This document shows positions 1-11,089 of a DNA stretch of 64,000 nucleotides, piece after piece. The notes below the pieces were generated by a model. It had not been told where the DNA came from. It worked only from the letters and a program-made list of their open reading frames with translations, and searched no databases. Position numbers and translations under genes: made by a program. Numbering within the stretch: position 1 is the first letter of the stretch; every line of letters starts with the position of its first letter. Source of the stretch: Cycas panzhihuaensis (Eukaryota; Cycadophyta); NCBI GenBank assembly GCA_023213395.1, contig CM041465.1, positions 134,857,741 to 134,921,740 on the forward strand, written 5' to 3'.

Positions 1-1455
1 AGTGAGGTAACCCATTTACCATTCTTGATTTTTCCATCATTTTCAAAGTGTTTAATGGGAGATGCCCATATTTTAAATGCCATATTTTACTATTAGAATT
101 TGTAACAGTACTGACTTTCATGTTCAAACTGGAAATCATAGGATTTGACATCAATTTGTACAGATCATCACATCTCACTCCTTTGGCTATTGGATTCTCA
201 TTATTTTTCATATCTAAAATATGACAGTAACCTTCTTCATCAAATACTATCCTTAGTTTCTTCTTACTAAGTCGTGAATAAGACAGAAGATTCATTTTTA
301 GGCTAGGAACAAGCAACGCATTTCCAGTTTTCTTTACATTTCCATGTAATTTAATTGCAATGGTACCTACCCCTTTTATGTAAAGTGGGTATTTATCTCC
401 CAATTCAACTAATTTGTTGGAGCAGTGGGGCTTCAGGGTTGCAAACCAATCTTTGTGGTTGGTCATGTGTCGCGATGCTCCTGAATCTCTGTATGATGTA
501 TCTCCTTCCTTCAGTCCTGTTGATAATGCGGTTATGAATGATGTTTCTTCTTCTTCTTCTTCAGGTTTCTCTTTGCTATAATTTCTGACCGGACGCTTCC
601 CTCTTTGGATGTCCGCTCTTCTCTGTGGGCATTGATAAGGATAGTGCCTAGGATGACCCCAATGGTAGCATACCTTAAAGGCCCTGCAGGAATTGGCAAA
701 TTGTCCAGGCTTACCACAACTGAAGTAGATCCTAGTGTCTTTACTGCGTCCACGTCCTCTGGTATCTTGCTAGCGACCACGAGTTGGACCTCTGAAGTCT
801 GAAGCACGTCCCCTTCCTTGTATCTGACTGACTAAGTCTAGAAGCAAATGCTTCCTCCAATTCTGATGATTCTTCATATTGTTTGTTTCTTTGTTCTTGC
901 TTTAGTAGCAAGCCAGTTAATTGATCAAGTGTGATTGTATCAATTTGATTATTATTTGTTATGGAATTAATAGTAACATCAAAGCTCTTGGTCAATTTGC
1001 TAGTTACCATGTCAACTAGTTCTTCATCTGTGATATCATCTCCTGCACTCAAAAGGTTATTTCTGAGTGAAATAACTTGGTGCATGAATTTTGTGACTGT
1101 GTCATTTTCCTTCATGTGCAACTTGTACAACTCATCCTTTAAAGCTATTATTTTGGCTTTATTCTTTTGTCCGAAGAGATTTTGAAAGTATTTCCAAACT
1201 GCTAAAGTGGAATTCAATCTTTCCACATGCACTAGAAACAGATCTGAGACTGAGAGTTTTAGAATGATTACTCCTACATTGTCTCTTTCTAACTAGTCAG
1301 GCAAAGTAGAGCTAGTGTCAACAGGTTTTGTCTCAGTGCCGTTTGCAATTTTCCAGACATTTTTTGCTCTCAAAAGGGTCTCCACCTTTATTTTCCAAAC
1401 ATGATAGTTTGTTTTAGTGAGTTTATCTTGCTCCGGCAGTCCTAAGATGGATGAA
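1..1455 (-). pseudogene. Copia-A gag-protease-integrase fragment
   Basis: Most of gag (about 740-1,455) with the copia gag signature of a WK-IKVETLLRAKN-like start and a LYKLHM / [16 protein letters not shown] region, then two CCHC knuckles (about 600-700), then protease (DSGAS-R-HMT near 455-490), then the pre-integrase region with a WHLKYGH motif near the left edge. The first knuckle has Tyr for its first Cys, and the second has Trp for its second Cys. Frames change near 740 and 530 and there are in-frame stops, so this is a dead copy. The first codons of gag lie on the far side of Gypsy-1, at 7,136-7,145. Confidence 0.8.
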
Positions 1456-1970
1456 TGTAGCGGAAGCTTTTAACTTAATTCAGAAATAACTCGAAGATTC
1501 GCAGATACTGGTCTAATATAGATTTGAACAGATCTCTTCAATCTCAAATAATAATGAATATTGGGAATTCACCATAAAACACCGAAATAAAGTAATGGAA
1601 ATAGTACTAATAAAGATAAATATATTGTACAAAATATAAACAAAATATCCTTACTGAACGACTGCCCTTCGAGGCAGGAATCCTCCAAATATCTCAAGCC
1701 AAAAGGCCGAGCCAACTGCAGCCCTAGAGCTGAAAATGTAGAAGAGATCCAATCCGAAGTGATGATACCAAATGAGGGCTTTGCTCCCTATTTATAATGG
1801 CCGATTATGATCTTGTTTGAAGTCGGTCAGAATTAAGACAGTTCATTGGGAGTGAACCATTAATGAAGTCGGTAAAACTGCGGCTTCGGGTCGACTAATA
1901 TTCCTGCGCTCATTTCGGGGTTTAAGTCTTGTGATGTGCCCTAAAGAGAGGGTTTTCCTAGAACGCAACA
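1456..1970 (-). repeat. Gypsy-1 3' LTR
   Basis: 515 bp, matching 6,623-7,135 apart from scattered substitutions and small indels. Begins TGTAGCGG on the plus strand and ends in ACA. Flanked on the left by the target duplication ATGAA. Confidence 0.92.
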
Positions 1971-1989
1971 AGTCCCCTCGAAAACAATG

Positions 1990-3024
1990 CTTTGCCCTCA
2001 AAGCAGTGGTAGCTGGATATTCTTTGTATCCATTGCCCCGACTCCCATGTCGCGTCTTCTATATCCAATGTACGCCATTTTATGAGGTACTCTTTGATTT
2101 GTCTTGTTCAAGTTGCTCGGTGTGAATTTGGAGTATCCCTTCGGTTCTAGTATAATTTTTCCTTCTTCATTGAGTTCGCAAAGATGTTTGTGGTACTATC
2201 TTGTTGCCAATCTTTTCTTCGTGCATGAAACATGAAAGGTATCATGGATCTTGCTTGTTGTCAGTAAATTAAGTTTGTAGGCTACTTCCCAATTACATCA
2301 AGTATTTGATATGGTCAAAATATCGGGAGCAAGCTTTTGTGTCTTCGTCTTGTTCAATGATGTTTGTTTGTATGGTTATCGGAGAAAAACTCAATCATCT
2401 TCTCGAAGCTCCTTTTTGATCGTGCATCCGCTTCTCGCTTCATTACATTCCTTGCCATTGCCAAATTGTCCTTAAGAATTCTAATTGTGTCTTCCATTTG
2501 CTTTTGGTGTTCTTGGACGGTTTGAACACAGGATGATCCATTGCATGTCAATAGAGATAGTTCGGTATCCGTAAAAGAGCACGGAATGGCGTCATCTTGG
2601 TGGAAGAGTGGTATGTTGTATTATACCACCACTTGGCTAGGTGCGACCACTTGTGCCAATCGATTTTGTTTATCCGAGCGAGAAATTCCTCAAATAACCT
2701 TCTAGACATTTGTTGACTATCTCTGTCATCCATCGGTTTGGGGATGATACGTGCTCATGTGTAATTTTGTACCTGCAATTCTAAATAAATCCTTCCAAAA
2801 TTTACTGGTGAACTTTGGATCCCTATTGCTAACAATAGTTTTAGGGAACCTATGTAGTCTATGGATTTCTTTCATGTATAGTTCTGCTACGTCACTTGCC
2901 TTTCTTTGTTGGTAGCCAGCCCTCGAAAATGGCTATACTTTGTTAATCTATCGACTGTGACAAAGATTGCATCTTTACCTTCTGATTTCGGGAGACTTGT
3001 AATAAAATCCATTGAAATTTCTTC
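1990..3024 (-). pseudogene. Gypsy-1 integrase core and chromodomain, frame-broken
   Basis: Continuation of pol after an in-frame TAG that replaces a Trp codon just left of 3,025. Integrase core is visible (SMDFITSLP and [10 protein letters not shown] near 2,950-3,020; STYHPQTDG near 2,740-2,760) but runs through three frames. Near 2,040-2,100 the minus strand reads EYLIKWRTLDIEDATWE, the core of a chromodomain, which places the element among chromoviruses. In that clade the C-terminal chromodomain is thought to guide integration to particular chromatin. Protein is not producible from this copy. Confidence 0.75.
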
Positions 3025-5523
3025 CTATTTTTGGTTGGGAATTGGTAGGGGTTGTAGGAGACCTGGGGTCTTTACACATTCTACCTTATTCTGTTGACAA
3101 GTGTCACATTCGATCCACAATTTTTGGACGTCTGATTTCAAGCCCTTCCAAAAGTACGACGCTTTTATCTTCTGATATGTCTTGTCTATACCGGTGTGGC
3201 TTGCTTCTGGGACCGAATGTGCTTCTTGTAGTATAATTTCCTTTAATTTGGAATTTTTGGGAATGTGGATTTTGCCATTCCTAAGAATCAGATCGCCCTT
3301 TTGTTGGTATTTATCTGCATTGCTTCCCTTCATGTTATCTAGGAGTTTTTGGTATCTTGGATCTGCCATATATTCAATTCTAATGGATTTTAACCATGAG
3401 GGCATAATTGTTGATATCAACTGCAATGAAGGACCTTCTTTCGCTTCATCTGGGATTCTTGATAATGCATCTGCTATAATATTCTCTTTGCCTTTCTTAT
3501 ATACTATTGTGAAATCAAAATTCTGCAACTTACTGACCCATTTTTGTTGCTTATCGGATAATGTCTTCTGTCTGAGGGAGTATTTCAGACTATCATGATC
3601 CGTGCGCACTTGAAAGGAATTTCCCAATAGATATTGTTGCCATTGCTGGATGGCGTGCATGATAGCGAGCATCTCCTTATCATATATGGGTTTGAGTTTT
3701 TCTCTGTTATTTAACTTCCGACTCTCATAAGCTATTGGTCTTTCATCTTGGAGTAAGATTGCTCCTATCCCGAATCCCGATGCATCACATTCCAATACGA
3801 ATGGTTTTGAAAAATCAGGTGTTGTTAACACTGGAGCTGTTATCATGGCCTTCTTAAGATTACCAAAAGCTTCTTCTGCTTTCAGGTTCCAAACAAATGC
3901 ATCTTTCTTTGTTAAATCCGTGAGGGGTGCTGCTAGGTGTGCATAACCCTTTATAAATTTTCTAACAAATCCTGTTGTCCCCAAGAATCCTCGAATTGCT
4001 GTAACACTTGTTGGGGTTGGCCAATTGACAATTGCTTGTATTTTCTTTGGATCAATCCTTATACCTTCTCTAGTTATGATATGGCCTAAGTATTCTAGTT
4101 CTTTCTTTGCAAACGAACATTTCTTCTTGTTGGCAAAGAATTGATTATCACGCAAAATTCCGAAAACGATTTTCAGGTGTTCTAGATGCTCTTCCCATGT
4201 CTTACTATAGATTAAGATATCATCAAAGAAAATTAACACGAATTTGCGTAGGACTTGCCTGAAGGTATCATTCATGGTGCTCTGAAATGTTGCCGGCGCG
4301 TTTGTTAATCCAAATGGCATTACCTTAAATTCAAATAGGCCTTCATGTGTTCTAAACGTTGTCTTGTAGACGTCTTTTTCTTTTATTCGGATTTGATGAT
4401 ATCCTGAGCGTAAATTAATTTTTGAAAAGTAATTTGCTCCATGAATTTCGTCCAATAGATCGTCAATGCGGGGGATTGGGTACCTGTTCTTGACTGTTAA
4501 TTGATTGAGACCCCGGTAGTCTACACACATTCTATATGAACCATCATTTTTTGTACTAATAACAACTGGGGCTGCGAACGGGCTTGTGCTAGGGGTAATA
4601 CTCCCTTGGGATAGGAGTTCACTTGTGATTTTCTCGATTTCTTTCCGTAAATGATACAGATGTCTATATGGTCGAACGTTGACTGGTGATGCACTTGCTA
4701 TAAGTTCAATTGCATGTTGATTTTCTCGAAGAGGCGATAGTCCTTTCGGTTCATCGAACACTGTCTTGTATTCTTCTATAATTTGTTGAATCTCTCGTGG
4801 AGTATCCTCGATTTCAACCTTATAGCATGTCATAATATATGCTGATGGGTTTTCCCCGAGGATCTTCTCCATTCGGTGTGATGAGACTAGTTGTACTGGT
4901 GGTGTTGCCGGTGCCTGCAATCGATACTTACGTCCTCCCTGGCGAAAGCACATAAATCTGGTCATATAATTAGTGACTATATTACCCAGAGTTTGAAGCC
5001 ACTGGATTTCCAATACTGCATTCACGCCACCGATTTGCATTGCAAACATGCATGTGTTTGTGCAATATTCACCCATCTGTAAATTAATTTTTTTGCAGAA
5101 TCCTCCACACGGTGTTGTTTTTCCATTTGCAATTGACACTTGGAATGTATTCATTGGTTCTATTTTAATTCCAAGCTTCTTTGCAGTTGCCCTATTTATA
5201 AAGTTGTGTGTACTACCACCATCGACTAGAATTGCGACAGGTGCCCCTTTTATCATCCCTTGGAATCGAAATGTTTGTGGTGTAACACTTTGTCCTGTAA
5301 TTGCTTGGAGTGATATGTGTACATTTTCTGTATCTAGCTCCAATAGTTCGTCTACTTTAGCTTCCTTTGGCTTTTCTTCAACTTCTTCATGAATTTCCTC
5401 GGGTGCTTCTTCTTCCTCCGATATTATTGTATCTTCGGTATTAATCATATATACCTTCTTGCTAGCGCATTGATATTCACGATTCCATTTCGCACCGCAT
5501 TTGAAACAAGTTCCTTTCCTCAT
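3025..5523 (-). pseudogene. Gypsy-1 pol: zinc knuckle, protease, RT, RNase H, integrase N-terminus
   Basis: Open frame of 832 codons. CCHC-like knuckle at residues 6-19 has Asn where His should bind zinc. Protease loop is DGG at 101-103. Reverse transcriptase spans about 290-470; motif A reads KINLRSGYHQI with Asn370 in place of the usual catalytic Asp, while motif C FFDD (432-435) is intact. RNase H spans about 575-690, with Asp580, Asp642 and Asp685 in the expected contexts. Integrase zinc-binding His769, His776, Cys806 and Cys809 are present. The frame ends at a Trp-to-TAG change inside integrase. The first Met is only the frame limit; the true polyprotein started upstream in gag. The missing RT aspartate makes an active enzyme unlikely. 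Confidence 0.88.
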
Positions 5524-6307
5524 ATGTTCTTCTTTTGTTGTTGTCTCTTGATTACTTCTAATTGTTAATGGAGCCTCTGCTTTAGTTCCTGACCTGTTCC
5601 AGTTTGGGTTAAATCCTTGTGAGCTTTACATTACTGCGTGTGAATGTAGGTCTAGTTTCCCGCAGTTCTGCTTCCACGCATCTTGCTGTTTTGATTGCTG
5701 AATCTAATGTTGGCACCTCCATTGCTTTTGGACGATATCTTATTGGAGGTTTCAATCCGCTAATGTATGTTTCCAGCAGGAGTTCTCGTGGTACGGTTGT
5801 CGGAATTAGACATTGTAACACCTGAAATTGTTCAGTGAACTCTTGGACTGAGCTAGTTTGCTATAATCTTGTCAACTGGGCGAAGTAGTCCGTACTCCAT
5901 GAGTCTTCATATTGGGTTATGAGCCCATGCTTCATGTTCTGCCAGCTTTTTGCCTGTTTCCCACTGGTTCGAAGCCACCATGAATACCATTTCAAGGCTC
6001 AACCGTACAAATGTAATGATGCCAAAGATACTTGCTCGTGTTTTGGTATTGCGTAGACTGAGAAATAAGTTTCCATCTGTAGGATCCATCCTCTTATATC
6101 CCTCGATTTATCGGGGTCAAATTTCTCTAAGGTTATCTTTGCCATTGTCACCCCTTCGTTATTCTTGCAGTTTCTTCTTTGATATTCTCCTCCTGTTTTA
6201 AATCTTCCTTCGAAATTACTTGTATTTCCTTGTTCTATTTCCTTTTCTTGTTTGGCCCATATTGGTTCTGCTTGTGGTCCGTCAAATTTTATGTTGATTT
6301 TATGCAT
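5524..6307 (-). pseudogene. Gypsy-1 gag, frameshifted
   Basis: Retrotransposon gag (capsid) region upstream of pol. Recognisable blocks are about 6,000-6,290 (ITLEKFDPDKSRDIRGW followed by an METYFSVYAI region, typical of gypsy gag) and about 5,610-5,820 (ETYISGLKPPIRY block). They lie in different frames with stops between, so capsid cannot be made as one protein. The start may lie slightly upstream of 6,307. Confidence 0.7.
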
Positions 6308-6608
6308 GAGGTCTGAGAGGCCTGCTAACGAGGCTAGGATTTCCTTTCCTACTTGCCCGAGGTGATATGTTCCTGACTGGATTGGCCTTGGCCAGTCGAC
6401 ATCTTCTTTTGTTGTATAACCTTCTTAGAGCGTAACTCCGTTTGGGCTCTTCTCAAAAATCCACGGGCGGGAAGGTGGGGAAATTTTTCACTTCCTTCTC
6501 ACCAAAAAAAATTTCACCCTTCTGATGGTCATTAGATCAGATTGATCCCTTAGAAAAAATTCGACTATATTCTCCGGAGACACTTTTCTACAGGATAGCT
6601 TCGACAAA

Positions 6609-6620
6609 GCTCTGATACCA
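6609..6620 (-). promoter_or_regulatory. Gypsy-1 primer-binding site
   Basis: Plus strand GCTCTGATACCA, i.e. TGGTATCAGAGC on the element strand, complementary to the 3' end of plant initiator tRNA-Met. It sits 2 bp from the right LTR, which identifies that LTR as the 5' one. Confidence 0.9.
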
Positions 6621-6622
6621 CT

Positions 6623-7135
6623 TGTAGCGGAAGCTTTTAACTTAATTCAGAAATAACTCAAAGATTCGCAGATACTGGTCTAATATAGATTTGAACAGAT
6701 CTCTTCAATCTCAAATAATAATGAATATTGGAAATTCACCATAAAACACCGAAATAAAGTAATGGAAATAGTACTAATAAAGGTAAATATATTGTGCAAA
6801 ATATAAACAAAATATCCTTCTTGAACGATCGCCTTCGAGGCGGGAATCCTCCAAATATCTCAGGCCAAAAGGCCGAGCCAACTGCAGCCCTAGAGCCGAA
6901 AATGTAGAAGAGATCCAATCCGAAGTGATGATACCAAATGAGGGCTTTGCTCCCTATTTATAATGGCCGATTATGATCTTGTTTGAAGTCGGCCAGAATT
7001 AAGAGCTTCAGGGAGTGAACCATTAATGAAGTCGGCCGTAAACTGCCTTCGGGTCGACTAATATTTCTGCGCTCATTTCTGGGGTTTAAGTTGGTTGACA
7101 GGCCCCTAAAGAGAGGGTTTTCCTGGAATGGAACA
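6623..7135 (-). repeat. Gypsy-1 5' LTR with TATA box
   Basis: 513 bp, paired with 1,456-1,970. On the element strand a TATAAATA box lies at 6,955-6,962, a plausible RNA polymerase II promoter. The target duplication ATGAA follows at 7,136-7,140. Confidence 0.92.
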
Positions 7136-7813
7136 ATGAAGCCATTAATGACAACAATAAGAGAATTTATGATAGCCTGTCCGTACAACTGTATGGGATT
7201 CTATACAAAACCCCAACTGTATGGATATGAACCAAATGTACCTCAAAAAGATGCTTTTCAAGTTGTGATTCTAGATCTGAAATTTGTTTTCCAAAATAGT
7301 CACTTAATTTGGAGAAAATTGGCCAGAAAGCAGGGAGATGTAGCTAGGGTTTTTAGAAAAAACTCTTCAAAACTTTAAAAAATCACTTCAATCTTCTTTG
7401 AAATTGACTCAGATGTCTTTCAATCATTAATACAGAGATTTTATGACTGGTTTTACCCACTAAAACTTCGAAAAACCTAGAGATTTTTTCACAAAATATG
7501 TTCAAATCTGCGCGGATAAAAAATAGGTTAAAAGTACCTTGTAATGACCTCTGATGAAGTCGAGCCAGAAGGGAAGAGAAACACCCTTGATGAGATCTAG
7601 CTCCACGTCAAATTTTGTCAAGATCTGAAAACTTTGAATTTTCTCTAGTTATACAATGCCTATACAGGTCCATACACAAGTCTGTACAGTGATTTTTTTG
7701 CAAAAAATGAAGCTTTTAGATGAATTTAAGTCTCCCTCCTTTGAATCCTTTAACTTGGCAAAGTAATTCTCAGACAAATTACTCCTCTTTAGAACAGATG
7801 AGCAGTCAGACTT
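7136..7813 (-). other. Copia-A gag start codon and untranslated leader
   Basis: The minus strand carries the Copia-A gag ATG at 7,145-7,143, separated from the rest of gag by Gypsy-1. Upstream, 7,146-7,813 is leader. Two clusters of GTACA/TGTAC-type motifs lie at its ends: 7,177-7,226 near the start codon (CCGTACAACTGTATGG and partners) and 7,651-7,691 near the primer-binding site. The same two clusters occur in Copia-C, G and H leaders. Confidence 0.7.
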
Positions 7814-7825
7814 GCTTTGATACCA
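7814..7825 (-). promoter_or_regulatory. Copia-A primer-binding site
   Basis: Plus strand GCTTTGATACCA directly abuts the LTR. The element strand reads TGGTATCAAAGC, complementary to an initiator tRNA-Met 3' end with one difference from the common TGGTATCAGAGC. Copia-G has the same variant. Confidence 0.85.
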
Positions 7826-8046
7826 TGTTGAAACAGACAAGAAACAAAATGTAAATGCTAAGTTGAACATGTTTTCATTAGGAGACTTAGTCTCTATAAA
7901 TATATATCTAGGTTATGACTATTACAACTTGTTTTGTGACTGACTTTTCTTGAGGTGACGTGTCACAATATCTAGTGTCAGTTACTAAATGAGGGTGTGC
8001 AACATTACCCTTTCTTTTACTTAGGATAAAACATTATATCTTAACA
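7826..8046 (-). repeat. Copia-A 5' LTR
   Basis: 221 bp bounded by TGTTGAAACAG on the left and TATCTTAACA on the right; on the element strand it begins TGTTAAGATATAATGTTTTATC, like the other family members. TATA-like sequence at 7,893-7,910. A GTGAC-GT-GTCAC palindrome lies at 7,955-7,966. The partner LTR is outside the window, so the boundaries rest on the primer-binding site and the family comparison. Confidence 0.8.
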
Positions 8047-8405
8047 TCTCCAAGTCATATCTGTCATAAATTACGCCTTTCATTAATACGATTCTTTTGA
8101 GACCAATTTCGAAGGCTTTCATTGAGGATTTCAAAAGTTACAAGCTTTGTTTCTCAAAATTCATAATCGTTAGTTAAAGATTCGATCTCATTTTCTGCTC
8201 AAACTAATGGAGTTTTTTGATTCTTTTTCTTTTTTTGTTCGTTTTTTTCAAATTTGCTGTCTTCATCTTGGGAGCTTTCATTTGCACCCCTTTTCTTCCA
8301 ATTTCGTACACTTGCAAATTTTCATACAACCATGTATGTTGTATGGCCATATGGTCCATAAACACAATTGCCATGTTTTTTCTCTCAGTTTCATTAAAAT
8401 TTAAA
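8047..8405 (+). other. Copia-B leader remnant
   Basis: Non-coding stretch between the Copia-A LTR and the Copia-B gag ATG. It contains poly-T runs (8,211-8,250) and, at about 8,320-8,357, a degenerate version (CATACAACCATGTATG, TATGGCCATATGG) of the motif cluster that lies just upstream of gag in Copia-A, C, G and H. Confidence 0.55.
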
Positions 8406-9430
8406 ATGGCCTCTTCTGTAGCAGCGCTTGTTGAAGCAGATAAGCTCACAGAAACCAATTCAAGCATTTGGAAAATCAAAATAGAAGGGCTTTTGAGAGC
8501 AAAAAATACGCGGAAAATAACAACTAGAGAGGAGAAGAAACTTATAGATATTGTTGATCAGATAAACTGGGAAGAAAGGGACAATATAACTATTGTTGCC
8601 CTCAAACTCTCAATTTCAAATTAACTTTTGTTCTATGTAGATGGTGTTGAAATCTCTTTAGAAATCTAGAAAGTAGTGACTTCTCTATTTAGTCAAAGAA
8701 ATGAGGTCAGAATAATTGCTCTCAGGGAGGAATTGTACAAACTTAGAATGAGAAAAAGTCAACCTATCTCTGAATTTGTTGCTAAAGTGAACAATGTCAA
8801 AAATAATCTTATCACAGTTGGAGATAAGATAATAGATACAGAATTAGTTCACTTGGTATTGAATAAATTGCCTAAATCATTTGACAATATGGTCAATATG
8901 TTGATAGGAGGAGGGCAAACTGTGAAAATGACCTTTGAAGCCCTAATAGGGCATATGTTAAATTAGGAACAAAGGAACAAAAGATATGAAGAGGATGTTG
9001 AAATTGAAGAAGGTTTTGTATCCAAACTCAACCTAGGCGGTAGAGGACGTGGACAACCCACCCTTCATGCACGAGGCAGAACACCTTGAATGGGCACTAG
9101 AGGATGTTGGATAGAAGCAAGAGGCAGAGCAAGGTTTGCACCTCCAAGAGACTTCGGAGACTATTTCAATTGTGGGAGACCTGGTCACTTTTCAAGTAAT
9201 TGCCAAACCTTTTAATGTTTGCTATCATTGCAGACAATTCAGACATTTTCCTTATCAATGCCCACAAAGCTGTGCTAAAATTCAGAGAGAGAGAAGCAGG
9301 TAGCAGGACATTATAGCAAGACGCAGGATATAGTAGAAGATGAAGTTGAAATAGCTTTGTGGTTGATCTTGTTGCTAGCTCCAAAGCAACAGATGACTGG
9401 TATGTTGACCCAAGAGCTTCTAATCATATG
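8406..9430 (+). pseudogene. Copia-B gag and protease start, broken
   Basis: Starts MASSVAALVEADKLTETN, then the gag body (8,676-8,966 holds the LYKLRM...SEFVAKVNNVKNNL and NKLPKSFDNMV blocks). A CCHC knuckle at 9,163-9,210 has Tyr for its first Cys. The protease loop at about 9,395-9,430 reads DPRAS instead of DSGAS, destroying the active site. Stops occur at 8,622, 8,967, 9,088 and 9,213, and several frames are used. Confidence 0.75.
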
Positions 9431-11089
9431 ACTGGCATGAGAAAATGGTTTGAAACCTTGAAACCATATCCATCCAATAGATTTGTTGTTAGGCAACAAT
9501 TTCCCTCTTCATATACAGGGAATTGGGATAATTGCTATTGAAATTGATGGTAAAATACAAAGAATTGGAAATGTTTTTTTTGTACCAGGGATGAAAATGA
9601 TTCAACTGTTTGTGTCTCAACTAAGGAAAAAGAAATTAAGGACCATATTTGATGAAAACAGACATTGTTTTATATTAGACATGGAGAGGAATGGTGTTGT
9701 AATCGCAGAAGGGATAGAGTGCAATAATCTTTGTAAGGTGCTCTCTACATTTGTCTTGTCTGAAAAATGTCTTGTTATGTCTGTACTTGATGTAAACTCG
9801 CTTGTTGTTTCAAGCAATAATGATAATAAAATTTGGCATTTGAAGGATGGGCACATCTCAAGGAATTGTTAAAAAATTCTAACATGGTAAATGGGCTACC
9901 AGATATGTCTTTTAATTCTATTTTATGTAAAAGTTGCATAATGGGAAAACAACACAGGACTCCATTTTCAAGAAGCACATGGCGCACACAAACAAATTGG
10001 AGTCTATTCACATAGATCTCTATGATCCTATCATACCAAATTCCTTGAATGGTGCTCGGTATTTGCTTACTTTCATTGATGATTTTTCCAGAAAAACTTA
10101 GATTTATTTTCTGTTTAGCATGTCAGAGGTGTTTGACTACTTCAAAGAATTTAAAGCAGAAGTAGAATTAGAGAGTAACAACAAAATCAAATGCCTTTGC
10201 TTTGATGATAGAGACGAATATATGTCAAAGGAATTCCATCATTTTTGCAAAACTCATGGAATTTGTAGACATGTAACTACACGTTACTCACCACAGTCAA
10301 ATGGTGTAGTAGAACGAATGAATAAGACCATAGTGGAGATGGCTTGGTGCTTGATTCAAGACAAATAGGTTACTAAAACATACTAGGCAGAAGCTATTAA
10401 TACTACAATATATCTAATAAATAGGAGTCCAACACAAGTTCTGCATAAAGTCACGTTGGAAGAAGTTTGGACTAGACAAAAACTATATGTAAATAAACTC
10501 AAAGCTTTTGGTTGCAAGGCTTACGTTCATATTCCAAATAAAAAGCGAACTAAGCTTGACAACAAAAGTATAGAACATATAGTGATAGGATATAACGATA
10601 GATCAAAGGCCTATAGATGCATAGATCCGAAAACCAATAGGGTCTATGTTAGCAGAGATGTATTTGATGAAAGCCTTGAAAGTAGTAAAAAAATATGTCA
10701 AGAGATAGAAACAACATCAGAAACCTTTGTTAAGCCTATTTCAACTTCTTCAGATGAAGACTATGAAATCACTTCAGAGAACATGGACTCAAGGCGTGAA
10801 ACTTTGGAAGCCAGGTCTCCAGAGAGCAGCCAGGTTAGTTCTTCTATCGAAGGAAATATTCTAGAAGAAGGAGAGCAAAGGATTGTGTCAGAGGAACAAG
10901 CTCCTAAGAAGATACCAAAATGGTAGCTTAAAACAATTGAAGAAATGAAAGGAAATGTTTTCGAACACAGGACAAGATCTTAAAGACATCAAGCACTAAC
11001 CTGCTTCGTTAAGCCTAATACATATGAAGAAGCAAGCCAACTCTCAAAATGGAAAACAACAATGGATGTTGAAATAACAATAATTACTA
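9431..11089 (+). pseudogene. Copia-B pre-integrase and integrase, broken
   Basis: WHLKDGHISRN near 9,833 and CKSCIMGKQHRTPF near 9,930 correspond to the HHCC zinc region. The core contains a degraded IDLYDP block near 10,015, FDDRDEYMSKEFHHF near 10,200 and YSPQSNGVVERMNKT at 10,290-10,330, covering the D,D-35-E positions. 10,456-10,926 is the integrase C-terminal and linker region. Frame is lost several times. Confidence 0.75.

Larger units (their letters stand above)
1456..7135 (-). mobile_element. Gypsy-1, complete Ty3/gypsy chromovirus-type element
   Basis: Full-length element with both LTRs (1,456-1,970 and 6,623-7,135), TGTAGCGG at the left and ACA at the right edge of each LTR, and a perfect 5-bp target duplication ATGAA (1,451-1,455 and 7,136-7,140). 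Minus orientation is fixed by the primer-binding site next to the right LTR and by the gag-pol order. Gag is broken. Pol keeps one 832-codon frame followed by broken integrase and chromodomain. LTRs differ at very roughly 5% of sites by eye. It sits inside the gag start of Copia-A. Confidence 0.93.
1..8046 (-). mobile_element. Copia-A, Ty1/copia retrotransposon (3' part off window), split by Gypsy-1
   Basis: Minus-strand copia element whose 5' end lies on the right. From right to left: 5' LTR, primer-binding site, about 670 bp of leader, gag start codon, then the Gypsy-1 insertion, then the rest of gag, zinc knuckles, protease and the start of the integrase module, running off the left edge. 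RT, RNase H and the 3' LTR are outside the window. Gag, leader and LTR head resemble Copia-C, G and H, so they are one family. The reading frame has several stops and frameshifts. Its 5' LTR directly abuts the leader of Copia-B on the other strand. Confidence 0.85.
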
